DNA from: Companilactobacillus ginsenosidimutans
Lineage (GTDB): Bacteria > Bacillota > Bacilli > Lactobacillales > Lactobacillaceae
DNA: 64,000 nucleotides
Direction of reading: 5' to 3'
NCBI RefSeq assembly: GCF_001050475.1
Contig: NZ_CP012034.1
Location: 1,302,001-1,366,000, forward strand
Shown: piece after piece, positions 18,609 to 27,035 of the stretch
Position numbering within the stretch: the first letter of the stretch is position 1
Layout: each line of letters opens with the position of its first letter
The notes under the pieces: generated by a model
The model's input: only the letters and a program-made list of their open reading frames with translations
The model's database searches: none
Told to the model about the DNA's origin: nothing
Translations under genes and position numbers: made by a program

Positions 18609-19603
18609 ATTTGTCTACTGTCCTTTCTTGCGAGATAGATGAAGAAAGGTACACCTACGAGAGAAATTATTATCCCAAAAGGAGTCTCGTTAGGCGGGTC
18701 AATAGTTCTGGCGATTAAGTCGGCTAAAACGGTCAAATCTGCACCCAATAGCACCGTCATCGGAATTACTTTGCGATTGTCGCTGCCGACGATGAATCGA
18801 ACAATGTGTGGAACTATTAGTCCAACAAAGGCAACTGCCCCGACTAATGCAACTGAGATTCCCGACAAAATGACTACACAAATTAACGCTAGAAACCGGA
18901 TAGGATCAGCATTTTTACCTAGGCTTTTGATAGTATCATCACTTAATCCCAACAAGTTCATATTTGAACTCATGAACATAACTGCAATTAACGCGACGAC
19001 TATCCAAGGTCCTAGTCGCTGAAGTTGAGCCCAACTTACGGCTGAAACTCCTCCAAAATGCCAGAAAGCTAAATCTTGTTTGAGGTGAGCAACCAAAGCA
19101 ATTCCTTCACTCATCGCAGTGAAGAAGGCACTAATAGCCATCCCTGAAAGGACTAAAATAGTTGGGCTCATCTTAGCTTTTTTCATCATACTAATAAATG
19201 AAACTAACACGGCGGCGATTGCAGCTCCAAAAACAGAAAAAATCGTTGTGTTAATCGTCGAAATCTTAGGAAAAAATGTAAAACAAATCGTCAACATAAA
19301 AGCTGCACCGGCATTAATTCCCAACAAACCCGAATCAGCCATAGGATTTTTGGTGACACTTTGCATTAAGGCACCACTAACAGCCAAAGCTGAGCCAATT
19401 AGCATGGCACCAATCACACGGGGAATTCTAATTTCACGGATTATTCGTTGATCGACGTTTGAAGCTTCGTAATGAAAAATTGCATTAAAAACGGTGTTAT
19501 CAGAATTTTGGTTGGCACCATATCTGACACTAAAAAGTAATAACAATAGCAAAATAATTAAGCTTACCGTAATTTGGAGCGAATACTTTACACTGCGGTT
19601 CAC
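18605..19603 (-). CDS. FecCD-type iron-siderophore ABC transporter permease
   Basis: Second permease of the pair, also 332 residues. It has RIPRVIGAMLIGSALAVSGA and TKNPMADSGLLGINAGAAF, the same motif block as its neighbour, showing an old duplication. The late GLIVPHIVRFIVG segment is the cytoplasmic coupling helix region of BtuC/FhuB proteins. The start overlaps the ATPase gene by 4 bp and the stop overlaps the next permease by 4 bp, so the three are translationally coupled. Confidence 0.93.
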   Translation of the reverse strand: MNRSVKYSLQITVSLIILLLLLLFSVRYGANQNSDNTVFNAIFHYEASNVDQRIIREIRIPRVIGAMLIGSALAVSGALMQSVTKNPMADSGLLGINAGAAFMLTICFTFFPKISTINTTIFSVFGAAIAAVLVSFISMMKKAKMSPTILVLSGMAISAFFTAMSEGIALVAHLKQDLAFWHFGGVSAVSWAQLQRLGPWIVVALIAVMFMSSNMNLLGLSDDTIKSLGKNADPIRFLALICVVILSGISVALVGAVAFVGLIVPHIVRFIVGSDNRKVIPMTVLLGADLTVLADLIARTIDPPNETPFGIIISLVGVPFFIYLARKDSRQI

Positions 19604-20394
19604 ACGGCTTCACCATTCTTCCAGCGATCATATGTCAAAATCATTGGTCGATTATTTTCTTGAACAATTTTGGCATCGATATCAAAAATATTTCGCAAAT
19701 TATCACGAGTTATGACTTGTTTGACTGAACCGGCAGTTTGTAAAACCCCACCTTTGATGGCTATCAGCTGGTCGGAAAATCTTGCCGCATGATTTAAATC
19801 ATGTAATGCCATAATAATCGTGCGATGTTCCTTCTCATTTAATTCCTTAATTAATAACATGACATCCAGTTGATGTGTTAAATCTAAATAAGTTGTCGGT
19901 TCATCAAGAATTATTGTGTCGGTGTCTTGAGCAATTGCCATGGCTATCCAGGCTCTTTGACATTGACCACCAGAAAGAGTGCTCAACAATCTGTTTTGTA
20001 AGTCTTGCAATGAGGCTTTCTCCAATGCCCAATCAATTTTCTCTCGATCAATCTTCGACAAATTTGCGAAATGCTTCCGATATGGTATCCGACCGAATGT
20101 GACTAATTCACGGACAGTTAAATCATTCGCCACATCACTAGTCTGTGGTAAAACCGCCATTTGATGGGCGATTTCGCTATTCTTTTTATTTTCAATGTTT
20201 TGACTATCTAAAAAAACAGCCCCGTCACATGGTTTGAGTAAATGAGCCATAGTTCTAATCAAGGTTGACTTTCCACAGCCATTAGGACCAATCAAAGTAG
20301 TAACTTGCCCCTTCGGAATTTGAATCGACAGATCATGAATTGTTAGTTTCTTTTCGTAACTAACACAAACTTTTTTAGTTTCAATAATATCCAT
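19600..20394 (-). CDS. Iron-siderophore ABC transporter ATPase
   Basis: The nucleotide-binding subunit has Walker A GPNGCGKST (about residue 37), signature LSGGQCQRAW, Walker B TIILDEPTTYLDL and the switch His in MALHDLNHAA, the FepC/FhuC pattern. Two ATGs are possible; I prefer 20394 (MDIIETKK), which places AGGGG nine bases upstream, over 20403. First gene of the operon, transcribed away from the binding-protein gene. Confidence 0.93.
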   Translation of the reverse strand: MDIIETKKVCVSYEKKLTIHDLSIQIPKGQVTTLIGPNGCGKSTLIRTMAHLLKPCDGAVFLDSQNIENKKNSEIAHQMAVLPQTSDVANDLTVRELVTFGRIPYRKHFANLSKIDREKIDWALEKASLQDLQNRLLSTLSGGQCQRAWIAMAIAQDTDTIILDEPTTYLDLTHQLDVMLLIKELNEKEHRTIIMALHDLNHAARFSDQLIAIKGGVLQTAGSVKQVITRDNLRNIFDIDAKIVQENNRPMILTYDRWKNGEAV

Positions 20395-20443
20395 AGTCGT
20401 CATCCCCTGCTTTGAGTTTTCTATATATTTTTGTTATATAATG

Positions 20444-20464
20444 TATATATAATCATTATATATA
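20444..20464. promoter_or_regulatory. Fur-like palindromic operator between divergent iron genes
   Basis: A perfect 10-1-10 palindrome whose core is ATAATCATTAT, matching the ATAAT-n-ATTAT centre of Fur-family boxes. It lies in the 146-bp divergent gap, so one site could control both the ABC operon and the binding-protein gene. A Fur-family regulator is encoded at 31779-32225; the link is inference. Confidence 0.6.
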
Positions 20465-20540
20465 TTAGACTTTTTTACGATTATTTTCTTTAAAAATAAA
20501 GGAATTAAGGGTAATTACTAAGATTGATAGGGGAAAAATT

Positions 20541-21473
20541 ATGAACAAAAAAAGACTTTTCACTACCACATTATTTATCGCAATGTTCATGCTAGCATTT
20601 TTAGCCGGATGCAGTAATACAAGTAGCTCCAACAATGGTACGAGGGAACTAAAAGATTCTATGGGTCATGAAGTTAATGTTCCGACAACTCCCAAGCGTG
20701 TTGTCGGAAGCTACTTAGAGGATTACTTAGTTTCCGTTGGAGTAAAACCAGTCGTCCAATGGTCCGTGAAAAATGGTGCTAGCACCCAAGAGTATTTGAA
20801 AAAAGATTTAAAGGGTGTGCCCACCATTGACTACGCTCTACCATACGAAGCTGTCACAAAAGCAAAACCTGATTTAATTTTAATGGGCACAGACTCTCAA
20901 GTCCAAAATGGCAAATATAAGCAATACGAAAAAATTGCTCCAACTTATGTCGTGAAAAATGACGACAAAGTTGGCTGGAGAGCCCAATTCCTTGACGTAG
21001 CCAAGGCTGTCAATAAAACTGCTAAAGCTAAACAAGTTTTGAAAAAATATGATAATAAAGTCACTTCAGCACGTTCAGAATTAAAACAAAAAGCTCCAAA
21101 TAAATCAGCTGCAGTAATATGGGTCACTAATAATCAAGCTTTTATCGTCAGTGACAAATCCTCAAGTGGTACATTGCTGTACGACGATTTGAAGTTGAAA
21201 GAACCAAGTCTAGTTAAAGAGGTTTCTAACAAAGCTACGGCTGACTGGTCAGCTGTCTCATTAGAAAAATTAGCTAAACTAGACGCTGATTATATTTTCT
21301 TGGTTAATAGTGATAAGGGTGCTGACATGTTTAACGATCCAGTCTGGACAAACATTTCTGCCGTTAAAGATCATCACGTTTACCAATATGGAAACGACTC
21401 AAGTTGGCAATACAAGGGACCTATCGCTTATACCCAAATGATTAATAACGTCTTATCTGATATCACCAAATAG
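20541..21473 (+). CDS. Iron-siderophore ABC transporter substrate-binding lipoprotein
   Basis: A 310-residue lipoprotein with basic start, hydrophobic run and lipobox LAGC (cysteine about residue 24), then a Ser/Asn spacer. The body fits the FecB/FhuD class-III binding-protein fold: LKDSMGHEVNVPTTPKRVV is the characteristic first strand, and ADYIFLVNSDKG with the final AYTQMINNVL match the C lobe. It captures a ferric siderophore outside the membrane for the divergently encoded permease/ATPase. GGGG lies 9 bases before the ATG. Confidence 0.92.
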   Translation: MNKKRLFTTTLFIAMFMLAFLAGCSNTSSSNNGTRELKDSMGHEVNVPTTPKRVVGSYLEDYLVSVGVKPVVQWSVKNGASTQEYLKKDLKGVPTIDYALPYEAVTKAKPDLILMGTDSQVQNGKYKQYEKIAPTYVVKNDDKVGWRAQFLDVAKAVNKTAKAKQVLKKYDNKVTSARSELKQKAPNKSAAVIWVTNNQAFIVSDKSSSGTLLYDDLKLKEPSLVKEVSNKATADWSAVSLEKLAKLDADYIFLVNSDKGADMFNDPVWTNISAVKDHHVYQYGNDSSWQYKGPIAYTQMINNVLSDITK

Positions 21474-21494
21474 TCATTTAAATCACAAATACAT

Positions 21495-21534
21495 GAAAAG
21501 ACCCATTCCAGATTTTGCTGGAATGGGTCTTTTT
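21495..21534. terminator. Bidirectional terminator between binding-protein gene and serA
   Basis: AAAAGACCCATTCCAG is exactly mirrored by CTGGAATGGGTCTTTT around a 6-base loop, with T-runs on both strands. It serves both convergent genes. Confidence 0.92.
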
Positions 21535-21536
21535 TC

Positions 21537-22706
21537 TTAACTATGTTCAATAACTCTCACTCGATGGATCTCCTTAATTGAATTAAGTCTATTCAACAAA
21601 TCTTCACGGTCATCAGACTCAATAGAATTAACATCAATAATCGTATAAGCAACACTACCACGAGCGGCATTCGACATATTCTCAATGTTAATACCTCGAT
21701 TAGCCATTTCCGTCGAAATCTGACCAACCATGTTAGGTACATTTTTGTGGATCAAAGTTAAACGATATTGAGCCTCAAATGGTAAATTCATTTGTGGCAA
21801 ATTAACTGAATTAGTCGTATCTCCTGATTCCAAGTAATTCATCACAGTGTTGGCACCTTGAACGGCTCCGTTTGATTCAGCTTCTAGAGTTGAGCCACCA
21901 ATATGGGGAGTAATTGTGATATTTGGTTGGTCGGCTAAGATTGGTTCGCCGAAGTCAGTGTTGTAATGACTGATTTTACCTGATTTAACACCTTCAACGG
22001 CGGCTTTATTATCAACGATTCCAATTCTTGAATAGTTGAATAAGACTACGTCATCTTTCATAGCGGTCATTTCAGTAGTACTGATCAAGCCAATTGTATC
22101 GTCATTCTTTGGAACATGGACTGTTACGAAGTCAGCGTTTTTGACTGCTCTTCTAATTGAACTGGCACGTTTTACTTTGTTATCGATTCGCCATGCAGCA
22201 TTTGATGATAAGTATGGATCGTATCCGATGACTTTCATTCCCAAAGCCAAAGCTGCATTAGCAACTCTAGCACCGACATTTCCTAATCCAATAACAGCTA
22301 GTCGTTTTCCGGCTAATTCTGTTCCGTTGAACTTAGTTTTGTCTTTTTCAGTTCTCTGAGAAATATCGGCTTCGGTATGTTTGTTTGAATAATCGTTTGC
22401 GGCGAAAAGATTTCTGGCTGTGGCAATCATTAATGAGATAACTATTTCTTTAACAGCGTTCGCATTACTTCCCGGTGTGTTGAAGACGGCAATTCCATTT
22501 TCAGTAGCTCGATCCAATGGCACGTTATTGAAACCTACTCCACAGCGGACGATTGTTTTTAAACTGGTTGGGAATTTTTCTTCCAATAAGTTAACAGAAC
22601 GAATTAAATAGGCATCCGGAGTTTCGCTCTGATTAATCTTGAAATTATCATCGAAAGTTTCCAATCCCGTTTTAGCAATGGCGTTAAATGTTTTTACTTG
22701 ATACAT
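21537..22706 (-). CDS. serA: D-3-phosphoglycerate dehydrogenase
   Basis: First enzyme of serine synthesis, oxidising 3-phosphoglycerate. The 389-residue protein has an N-terminal substrate domain (VRCGVGFNNVPLDRA), the NAD site LAVIGLGNVGARVANAAL (about 140), the catalytic His in TPHIGGSTLEAE (about 280) and a C-terminal ACT domain (HKNVPNMVGQISTEMANRGI), through which serine usually inhibits. Its ATG overlaps the serC stop in a TAATG, so serC and serA are coupled and share the attenuated leader upstream of serC. AGGGGGAC precedes the start. Confidence 0.96.
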   Translation of the reverse strand: MYQVKTFNAIAKTGLETFDDNFKINQSETPDAYLIRSVNLLEEKFPTSLKTIVRCGVGFNNVPLDRATENGIAVFNTPGSNANAVKEIVISLMIATARNLFAANDYSNKHTEADISQRTEKDKTKFNGTELAGKRLAVIGLGNVGARVANAALALGMKVIGYDPYLSSNAAWRIDNKVKRASSIRRAVKNADFVTVHVPKNDDTIGLISTTEMTAMKDDVVLFNYSRIGIVDNKAAVEGVKSGKISHYNTDFGEPILADQPNITITPHIGGSTLEAESNGAVQGANTVMNYLESGDTTNSVNLPQMNLPFEAQYRLTLIHKNVPNMVGQISTEMANRGINIENMSNAARGSVAYTIIDVNSIESDDREDLLNRLNSIKEIHRVRVIEHS

Positions 22707-23791
22707 TAGTTCGTCCCCCTGTTATTTTTCTCAAATTTATCTAGAAAATCGACCAGTGCTTGCGCACCTTCATATGGCATCGCATTGTACAAACTAGCAC
22801 GCATCCCACCAACTGAACGGTGACCTTTGATATTTAATAGACCAGCCTCAGTTGCTTCAGCAATCAATTTCGCATCCAAGTCAGGATTTCCGGTTACGAA
22901 AGGAATATTTACTAATGAGCGGTCGGCCTTTTCAACTGGAGCAGTGAATAGTTTCGACTCATCCAAAAAGTTATATAGCAAGTCAGATTTTGCTCGGTTG
23001 CGTCTTTCCATTTCGGCAACGCCACCTTGTTCTTTAAGCCACTTCAAGACTAATCCAGCTGCGTAAATCGCGAAAACTGGTGGTGTATTGAACATTGAAT
23101 TTTTCTTAGCGAATAAATCGTAATCTAGCATGCTTGGTAAGTTTTGAACTTTGCCAATTAAGTCGTCACGAACGATGACTAACGTTAATCCAGCAATTCC
23201 CAGATTCTTTTGGGCACCGGCCATGATGGCACCGAAATCTTCAATATTATATTGTTGTCCCATAAAGTTAGATGACATGTCACCTACTAATGTGGTTGCA
23301 CCAGTATCTGGCAGCGTAGAATAAGCCGTTCCCTCAATTGTATTGTTCAAACATACATGCACATAATCGTAAGTATCTTGTGTCAAATTTTTTATAATAG
23401 GTAGTTTTGTGTATTTAATATCTTTAGTTGAATTCAAGACATCAACTTTGACGCCGACTCTCTTGGCTTCGTCGCCGGCTCGGTCAGCCCAGTGACCACT
23501 GTCTAGGAGTCCAATTTTATGATACTTTGTGGCGAGATTCATTGGTGCAGTGGTGAACTGGAGGGTTCCGCCTCCTTGGAAAAATAGTACTTTGTAATTA
23601 TCAGGAATTTTCAACAAATCACGCATGTCTTGTTCAGCTGTGTTGATGATGTCATCGAAAAGTGCGGAACGATGAGAAATCTCCATTACGCTCATTCCCG
23701 AATTTTTGTATGAAGGCATATCGGCCTTAATCTGTGCTATGACTGGATCGGGCATGGTTGCGGGACCAGCTGAAAAATTGTAAATTGTCAT
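22706..23791 (-). CDS. serC: Phosphoserine aminotransferase
   Basis: Second step of serine synthesis: transamination of 3-phosphohydroxypyruvate with glutamate, using PLP. The 361-residue protein starts IYNFSAGPATMPDPV, as SerC proteins do, and has VLFFQGGGTLQF (PLP phosphate site), VGDMSSNFM and AGAQKNLGIAGLT, where the lysine forms the Schiff base, and late GHRSVGGMRASLYNAM. AAGGAGAG precedes the ATG. It is the first structural gene after the leader-peptide attenuator at 23810-24010. Confidence 0.97.
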   Translation of the reverse strand: MTIYNFSAGPATMPDPVIAQIKADMPSYKNSGMSVMEISHRSALFDDIINTAEQDMRDLLKIPDNYKVLFFQGGGTLQFTTAPMNLATKYHKIGLLDSGHWADRAGDEAKRVGVKVDVLNSTKDIKYTKLPIIKNLTQDTYDYVHVCLNNTIEGTAYSTLPDTGATTLVGDMSSNFMGQQYNIEDFGAIMAGAQKNLGIAGLTLVIVRDDLIGKVQNLPSMLDYDLFAKKNSMFNTPPVFAIYAAGLVLKWLKEQGGVAEMERRNRAKSDLLYNFLDESKLFTAPVEKADRSLVNIPFVTGNPDLDAKLIAEATEAGLLNIKGHRSVGGMRASLYNAMPYEGAQALVDFLDKFEKNNRGTN

Positions 23792-23813
23792 CGTTTCTCT
23801 CCTTAAATTTTTT

Positions 23814-23849
23814 TTATAAAAAAAGCCCTCACAGACACTTTCTGTGAGG
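23814..23849 (-). terminator. Attenuator terminator in the serCA leader
   Basis: On the minus strand CCTCACAGA (23841-23849) pairs with TCTGTGAGG (23827-23835), followed by GC and T7. It stands between the leader peptide and the serC ribosome site, so it must be overcome for serCA expression. An upstream second copy of TCTGTGAGG (23872-23880) can compete for the same arm. Confidence 0.85.
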
Positions 23850-23923
23850 ACAATTGTGCAAACATTAGAAACCTCACAGATAGAATGTCTATACTTACAT
23901 GAGGTTTACAACGGTTAATAAGC

Positions 23924-23986
23924 CTACATGTGTTTACGTGTAGACAAGGAGGATACTGTTAGGCTATTATTGAATTTATCAAACAT
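23924..23986 (-). CDS. Serine-rich leader peptide of the serCA attenuator
   Basis: A 20-codon frame, MFDKFNNSLTVSSLSTRKHM, starts with ATG at 23986 after GGAGG (10-base spacing) and stops at TAG 23924-23926. It contains four serine codons (AGC, TCC, TCC, TCT), three of them within codons 12-15. Its codons 7-9 pair with the segment around its own stop codon (23917-23926). This is the expected architecture of ribosome-mediated attenuation, where a shortage of charged tRNA-Ser stalls translation here and lets serCA be transcribed. The peptide is read directly from sequence; the mechanism is inferred. Confidence 0.72.
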   Translation of the reverse strand: MFDKFNNSLTVSSLSTRKHM

Positions 23987-24016
23987 AATTAAAAAACCTC
24001 CAATTAACTTAAAGCC

Positions 24017-24045
24017 ACTGTAACAATTAGAATTTAAATTGTCAA
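24017..24045 (-). promoter_or_regulatory. Promoter of the serCA operon
   Basis: TTGACA (24040-24045), 17 bp, TACAGT (24017-24022) on the minus strand. Transcription would begin near 24010, leaving a leader of about 220 nt before serC. Confidence 0.75.
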
Positions 24046-24106
24046 CTAGATATAGTTTAATAAACGGTGCATAATTGTGTTAATTAATTATATCTAAGGA
24101 GAAATT

Positions 24107-24724
24107 ATGACGGAATTTTACTTGATAAGACATGGACAAACTAGTGCCAACGCCTTAGGTCTCAAGCAAGGGACTATCAATACTGATATCACCCATTTGA
24201 ATGAAGTCGGCGAAAAGCAAGCTCATAATCTTGCTGATAAATTTGATATTAGTTTTGCCGACCGGATTATTTGTAGCCCGTTGGATCGTACGCGAAAAAC
24301 AGCTGAGATTTTGAATGCCGCTCATAATCTCCCTATCACCTTTGATGATCGATTATTAGAAATTTCATACGGACAATGGGACGGTCAAAAGAACTCTGAC
24401 CTCCGTCAAAAATATCCTGATGTCTACAATGATTATTGGAATGATGTTTTGCCAACTTATACTAAATATTCAAGTGATGGTGAAACATTTGAGGATGTTA
24501 TTGGCCGGACACACGATTTCCTTGTTGAGACTGTCGCTAAATATCCCGATGAAAAGATCATCGTCGTAACCCATGGATTTACCGTTAAAGCATTTGCTTT
24601 GGATGTCCTTCGACCCAGTAACCTTATGAGTTTGCCAGAGCCGCAAAATACCAGCGTAACAAAAATCGACGCTGTGTCAGCGGACGAAACTTATTTGGAA
24701 TACTATAATCAATTTTTTAATTAA
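24107..24724 (+). CDS. Histidine phosphatase (phosphoglycerate mutase-like)
   Basis: The 205-residue protein begins FYLIRHGQTSAN, the RHG motif whose His is phosphorylated in catalysis. CSPLDRTRKTAEIL supplies the second arginine, LLEISYGQWDGQ the glutamate and VVTHGFTVKAF the second His. These features mark the PhoE/GpmB/CobC branch rather than the glycolytic mutase. AAGGAG precedes the ATG. It is divergent from serCA, shares the promoter gap, and is followed directly by hairpin element 3. Confidence 0.9.
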   Translation: MTEFYLIRHGQTSANALGLKQGTINTDITHLNEVGEKQAHNLADKFDISFADRIICSPLDRTRKTAEILNAAHNLPITFDDRLLEISYGQWDGQKNSDLRQKYPDVYNDYWNDVLPTYTKYSSDGETFEDVIGRTHDFLVETVAKYPDEKIIVVTHGFTVKAFALDVLRPSNLMSLPEPQNTSVTKIDAVSADETYLEYYNQFFN

Positions 24725-24730
24725 GGAAGG

Positions 24731-24857
24731 ATGGAAACGCGCAAATTGACAGTGAGAGCTACTGCATAAGTCGAACAACACTACGGACGCCTGACGGGCG
24801 CCACTCCGTATTGTTACGTCTTATGCTCCGCTCTCAGTGCCTGTCAATTTACGCTCT
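24731..24857. repeat. Large intergenic hairpin element 3 (type A)
   Basis: Outer arms run from 24739 (GCGCAAATTGACAG) to 24854 (CTGTCAATTTACGC). The conserved middle stem is GCATAAG/CTTATGC and the GC-rich inner hairpin is built on ACGGA/TCCGT. Ends match the type A signature (GGAAACGC ... GCTCTA). It begins 6 bp after the phosphatase stop and ends 7 bp before the proB start codon, occupying the place where a proB ribosome site should be. Confidence 0.9.
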
Positions 24858-24863
24858 ACGCTA

Positions 24864-25667
24864 ATGCAAAATAAACGAGAACTTCACGCAGAACGAATTG
24901 TTATTAAAATTGGTACGAGTACTTTGATTCACAATAATAGTCAACCTAATATGCATGTTATTCAGAGTTTGGCTAATGTACTTAGCACTTTGAAGAAAGC
25001 TGGCAAGGAAGTTGTTTTGGTTTCTTCTGGTGCCATTGGAGTTGGTATGGGTGTTTTGGGATTGGATGAACGTCCATTCAAAATTTCTAAGCAACAAGCG
25101 GTTGCCGCTATTGGTCAAACCGAATTAATTCAGCTGTACAATCAAGCCTTGCAGAAAAATGATATGGTTGCTGCTCAAATTTTGATGACGAAAGATGTTA
25201 TCAATTTCCCTGAAAGTCACACTAATGTGATGAATACTTTTCAGGAGTTACTTCAAGTTCCAAACGCCATTCCTATTATTAACGAAAACGATTCGATGAC
25301 GGTGTCTGAAATGGATCATCATACTAAGTTTGGTGACAATGACCAACTTTCCGCCATAGTTTCCAATTTGATCAACGCTGACTTGCTGGTCATGCTTTCT
25401 GATATTGATGGATTTTATAATGGTAATCCCAAAAAGTCGGCAACTGTTAAATATGACACTGTTCATGCTATTGATGAGGAGATTATTGCGGCTGCTGGTG
25501 GACATGGAAGTAAATTTGGAACTGGTGGGATGACGACTAAGTTGAAGGCTGCCAAAATGATTTTGAAACATCATCAACAAATGATTTTAGCCGATGGTAA
25601 GGACCCTGATATTATTTTAAATATTTTAGCTGGGGAAAATATCGGTACACTTTTCTCTGACATTTAG
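24864..25667 (+). CDS. proB: Glutamate 5-kinase
   Basis: First enzyme of proline synthesis, phosphorylating glutamate. The 267-residue protein has the amino-acid-kinase signatures ERIVIKIGTSTL, VVLVSSGAIGVGMGVLG, NENDSMT and DNDQLSAIVSNLI. It lacks the C-terminal PUA domain, as in many lactobacilli. The start is taken at ATG 24864 (MQNKRELHAER) because the family begins there; the longer frame with a GTG at 24837 runs into hairpin element 3. No Shine-Dalgarno is visible before either start. proA follows after 18 bp. Confidence 0.95.
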   Translation: MQNKRELHAERIVIKIGTSTLIHNNSQPNMHVIQSLANVLSTLKKAGKEVVLVSSGAIGVGMGVLGLDERPFKISKQQAVAAIGQTELIQLYNQALQKNDMVAAQILMTKDVINFPESHTNVMNTFQELLQVPNAIPIINENDSMTVSEMDHHTKFGDNDQLSAIVSNLINADLLVMLSDIDGFYNGNPKKSATVKYDTVHAIDEEIIAAAGGHGSKFGTGGMTTKLKAAKMILKHHQQMILADGKDPDIILNILAGENIGTLFSDI

Positions 25668-25685
25668 GTATAGGAGTGAGTTATT

Positions 25686-26933
25686 ATGACAAATTTGAAT
25701 GAAATGGGCCAAAAGGCTCAAAAAGCTGAGTTTCAATTGAGTCAACTGGGGACGCTGGACAAGAACGCTGCCCTCCGCAAAATGGCTGACGACCTGGAAA
25801 AAAACGCCGCCACAATTTTGAACGCTAATGAAAAAGATTTAAAGGCCGCTCAAGAAAGTGACATGTCTAAAGCTATGCAAGATAGACTTTTACTCGATGC
25901 TGACCGAATTAAAGGGATGGCTGATGGACTTCGCTCAATTGCTGATCAAGAAGATCCTATTGGTAAAGTTGACCGTGGTTGGACAACCGAAGACAATCTG
26001 GACATTATCCAACAGCGTGTACCATTGGGTGTTATCGGAATTATTTTTGAAGCTCGCCCAAATGTTACTGTTGATGCTGCCGGATTGTGCTTTAAGTCCG
26101 GAAATGCTGCCTTTTTACGTGGAGGTAAAGAAGCAATTAACTCTAACATTGCCCTTTCCGATACTCTGCGTGCCTCATTGAAAGAATCAGGATTAGACGA
26201 AAATGCTGTTCAACTTTTGCATGATACTAGCCACGAAACTGCTCAAAGCATGATGGAATTAAGTGATTATCTTGATGTCTTGATTCCACGTGGTAGTGGG
26301 AAATTTATCAAGATGGTAGTTAACAAAGCTAAGGTTCCTATTATTGAAACTGGTGCTGGTAACTGTCACATATATGTTGACGAATCTGCTGATCAGGATA
26401 AAGCTTTGAAGATTATTATTAATGCAAAAGTGCAACGCCCTTCTGTCTGCAACGCAGCTGAAAAAGTTTTGGTCAATGAAAATATTGCTGAAGAATTTCT
26501 TCCAAAACTTGCTGAAGAATTGAAGAAGAATAAAGTTGAGATTCGTGGCGACGAGAAAACTAAATCGATTTTACCAGACGTAATTCCTGCCACAGAGGAA
26601 GATTGGTACACCGAGTATAACGACTACATTATCGGCATTAAAGTTGTCACAGGACTCGACGAAGCCATTGAGCACATAAATAAATACAACACTAAGCATA
26701 GCGAATCAATTATTACTGAAAACTATGCAAGCGCTCGTAAGTTTCAAAAGCAAATCGATGCAGCCGTCGTTTATGTAAATGCATCGACAAGATTTACCGA
26801 TGGCGGAAAATTCGGTTTCGGTGCCGAAATTGGAATAAGTACTCAAAAATTACACGCACGTGGCCCTATGGGAGCTCACGAATTAACAACCACTAAGTAT
26901 TTAGTTAATGGTAGCGGACAAATTAGAGAGTAA
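25686..26933 (+). CDS. proA: Gamma-glutamyl phosphate reductase
   Basis: Second enzyme of proline synthesis, reducing gamma-glutamyl phosphate to the semialdehyde with NADPH. The 415-residue protein shows PLGVIGIIFEARPNVT near residue 113, the catalytic cysteine in QRPSVCNAAEKVLV (about 257), and the C-terminal TDGGKFGFGAEIGISTQKLHARGPMG, all diagnostic of ProA. TAGGAGTGAG precedes the ATG. It ends the proBA operon at a strong terminator; a pyrroline-carboxylate reductase (proC) is not in the window. Confidence 0.97.
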   Translation: MTNLNEMGQKAQKAEFQLSQLGTLDKNAALRKMADDLEKNAATILNANEKDLKAAQESDMSKAMQDRLLLDADRIKGMADGLRSIADQEDPIGKVDRGWTTEDNLDIIQQRVPLGVIGIIFEARPNVTVDAAGLCFKSGNAAFLRGGKEAINSNIALSDTLRASLKESGLDENAVQLLHDTSHETAQSMMELSDYLDVLIPRGSGKFIKMVVNKAKVPIIETGAGNCHIYVDESADQDKALKIIINAKVQRPSVCNAAEKVLVNENIAEEFLPKLAEELKKNKVEIRGDEKTKSILPDVIPATEEDWYTEYNDYIIGIKVVTGLDEAIEHINKYNTKHSESIITENYASARKFQKQIDAAVVYVNASTRFTDGGKFGFGAEIGISTQKLHARGPMGAHELTTTKYLVNGSGQIRE

Positions 26934-26935
26934 AA

Positions 26936-26969
26936 AAAAGAGATCAACTTTTAAGGTTGATCTCTTTTT
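26936..26969 (+). terminator. Terminator of proBA
   Basis: AGAGATCAAC/GTTGATCTCT (with G-T flexibility) and T7. Confidence 0.9.
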
Positions 26970-27035
26970 TTGCAATACAAATATCCGTCTGAAAATTCTT
27001 ATCCGAATACTTACATTGGATTGAATATTTAATTA

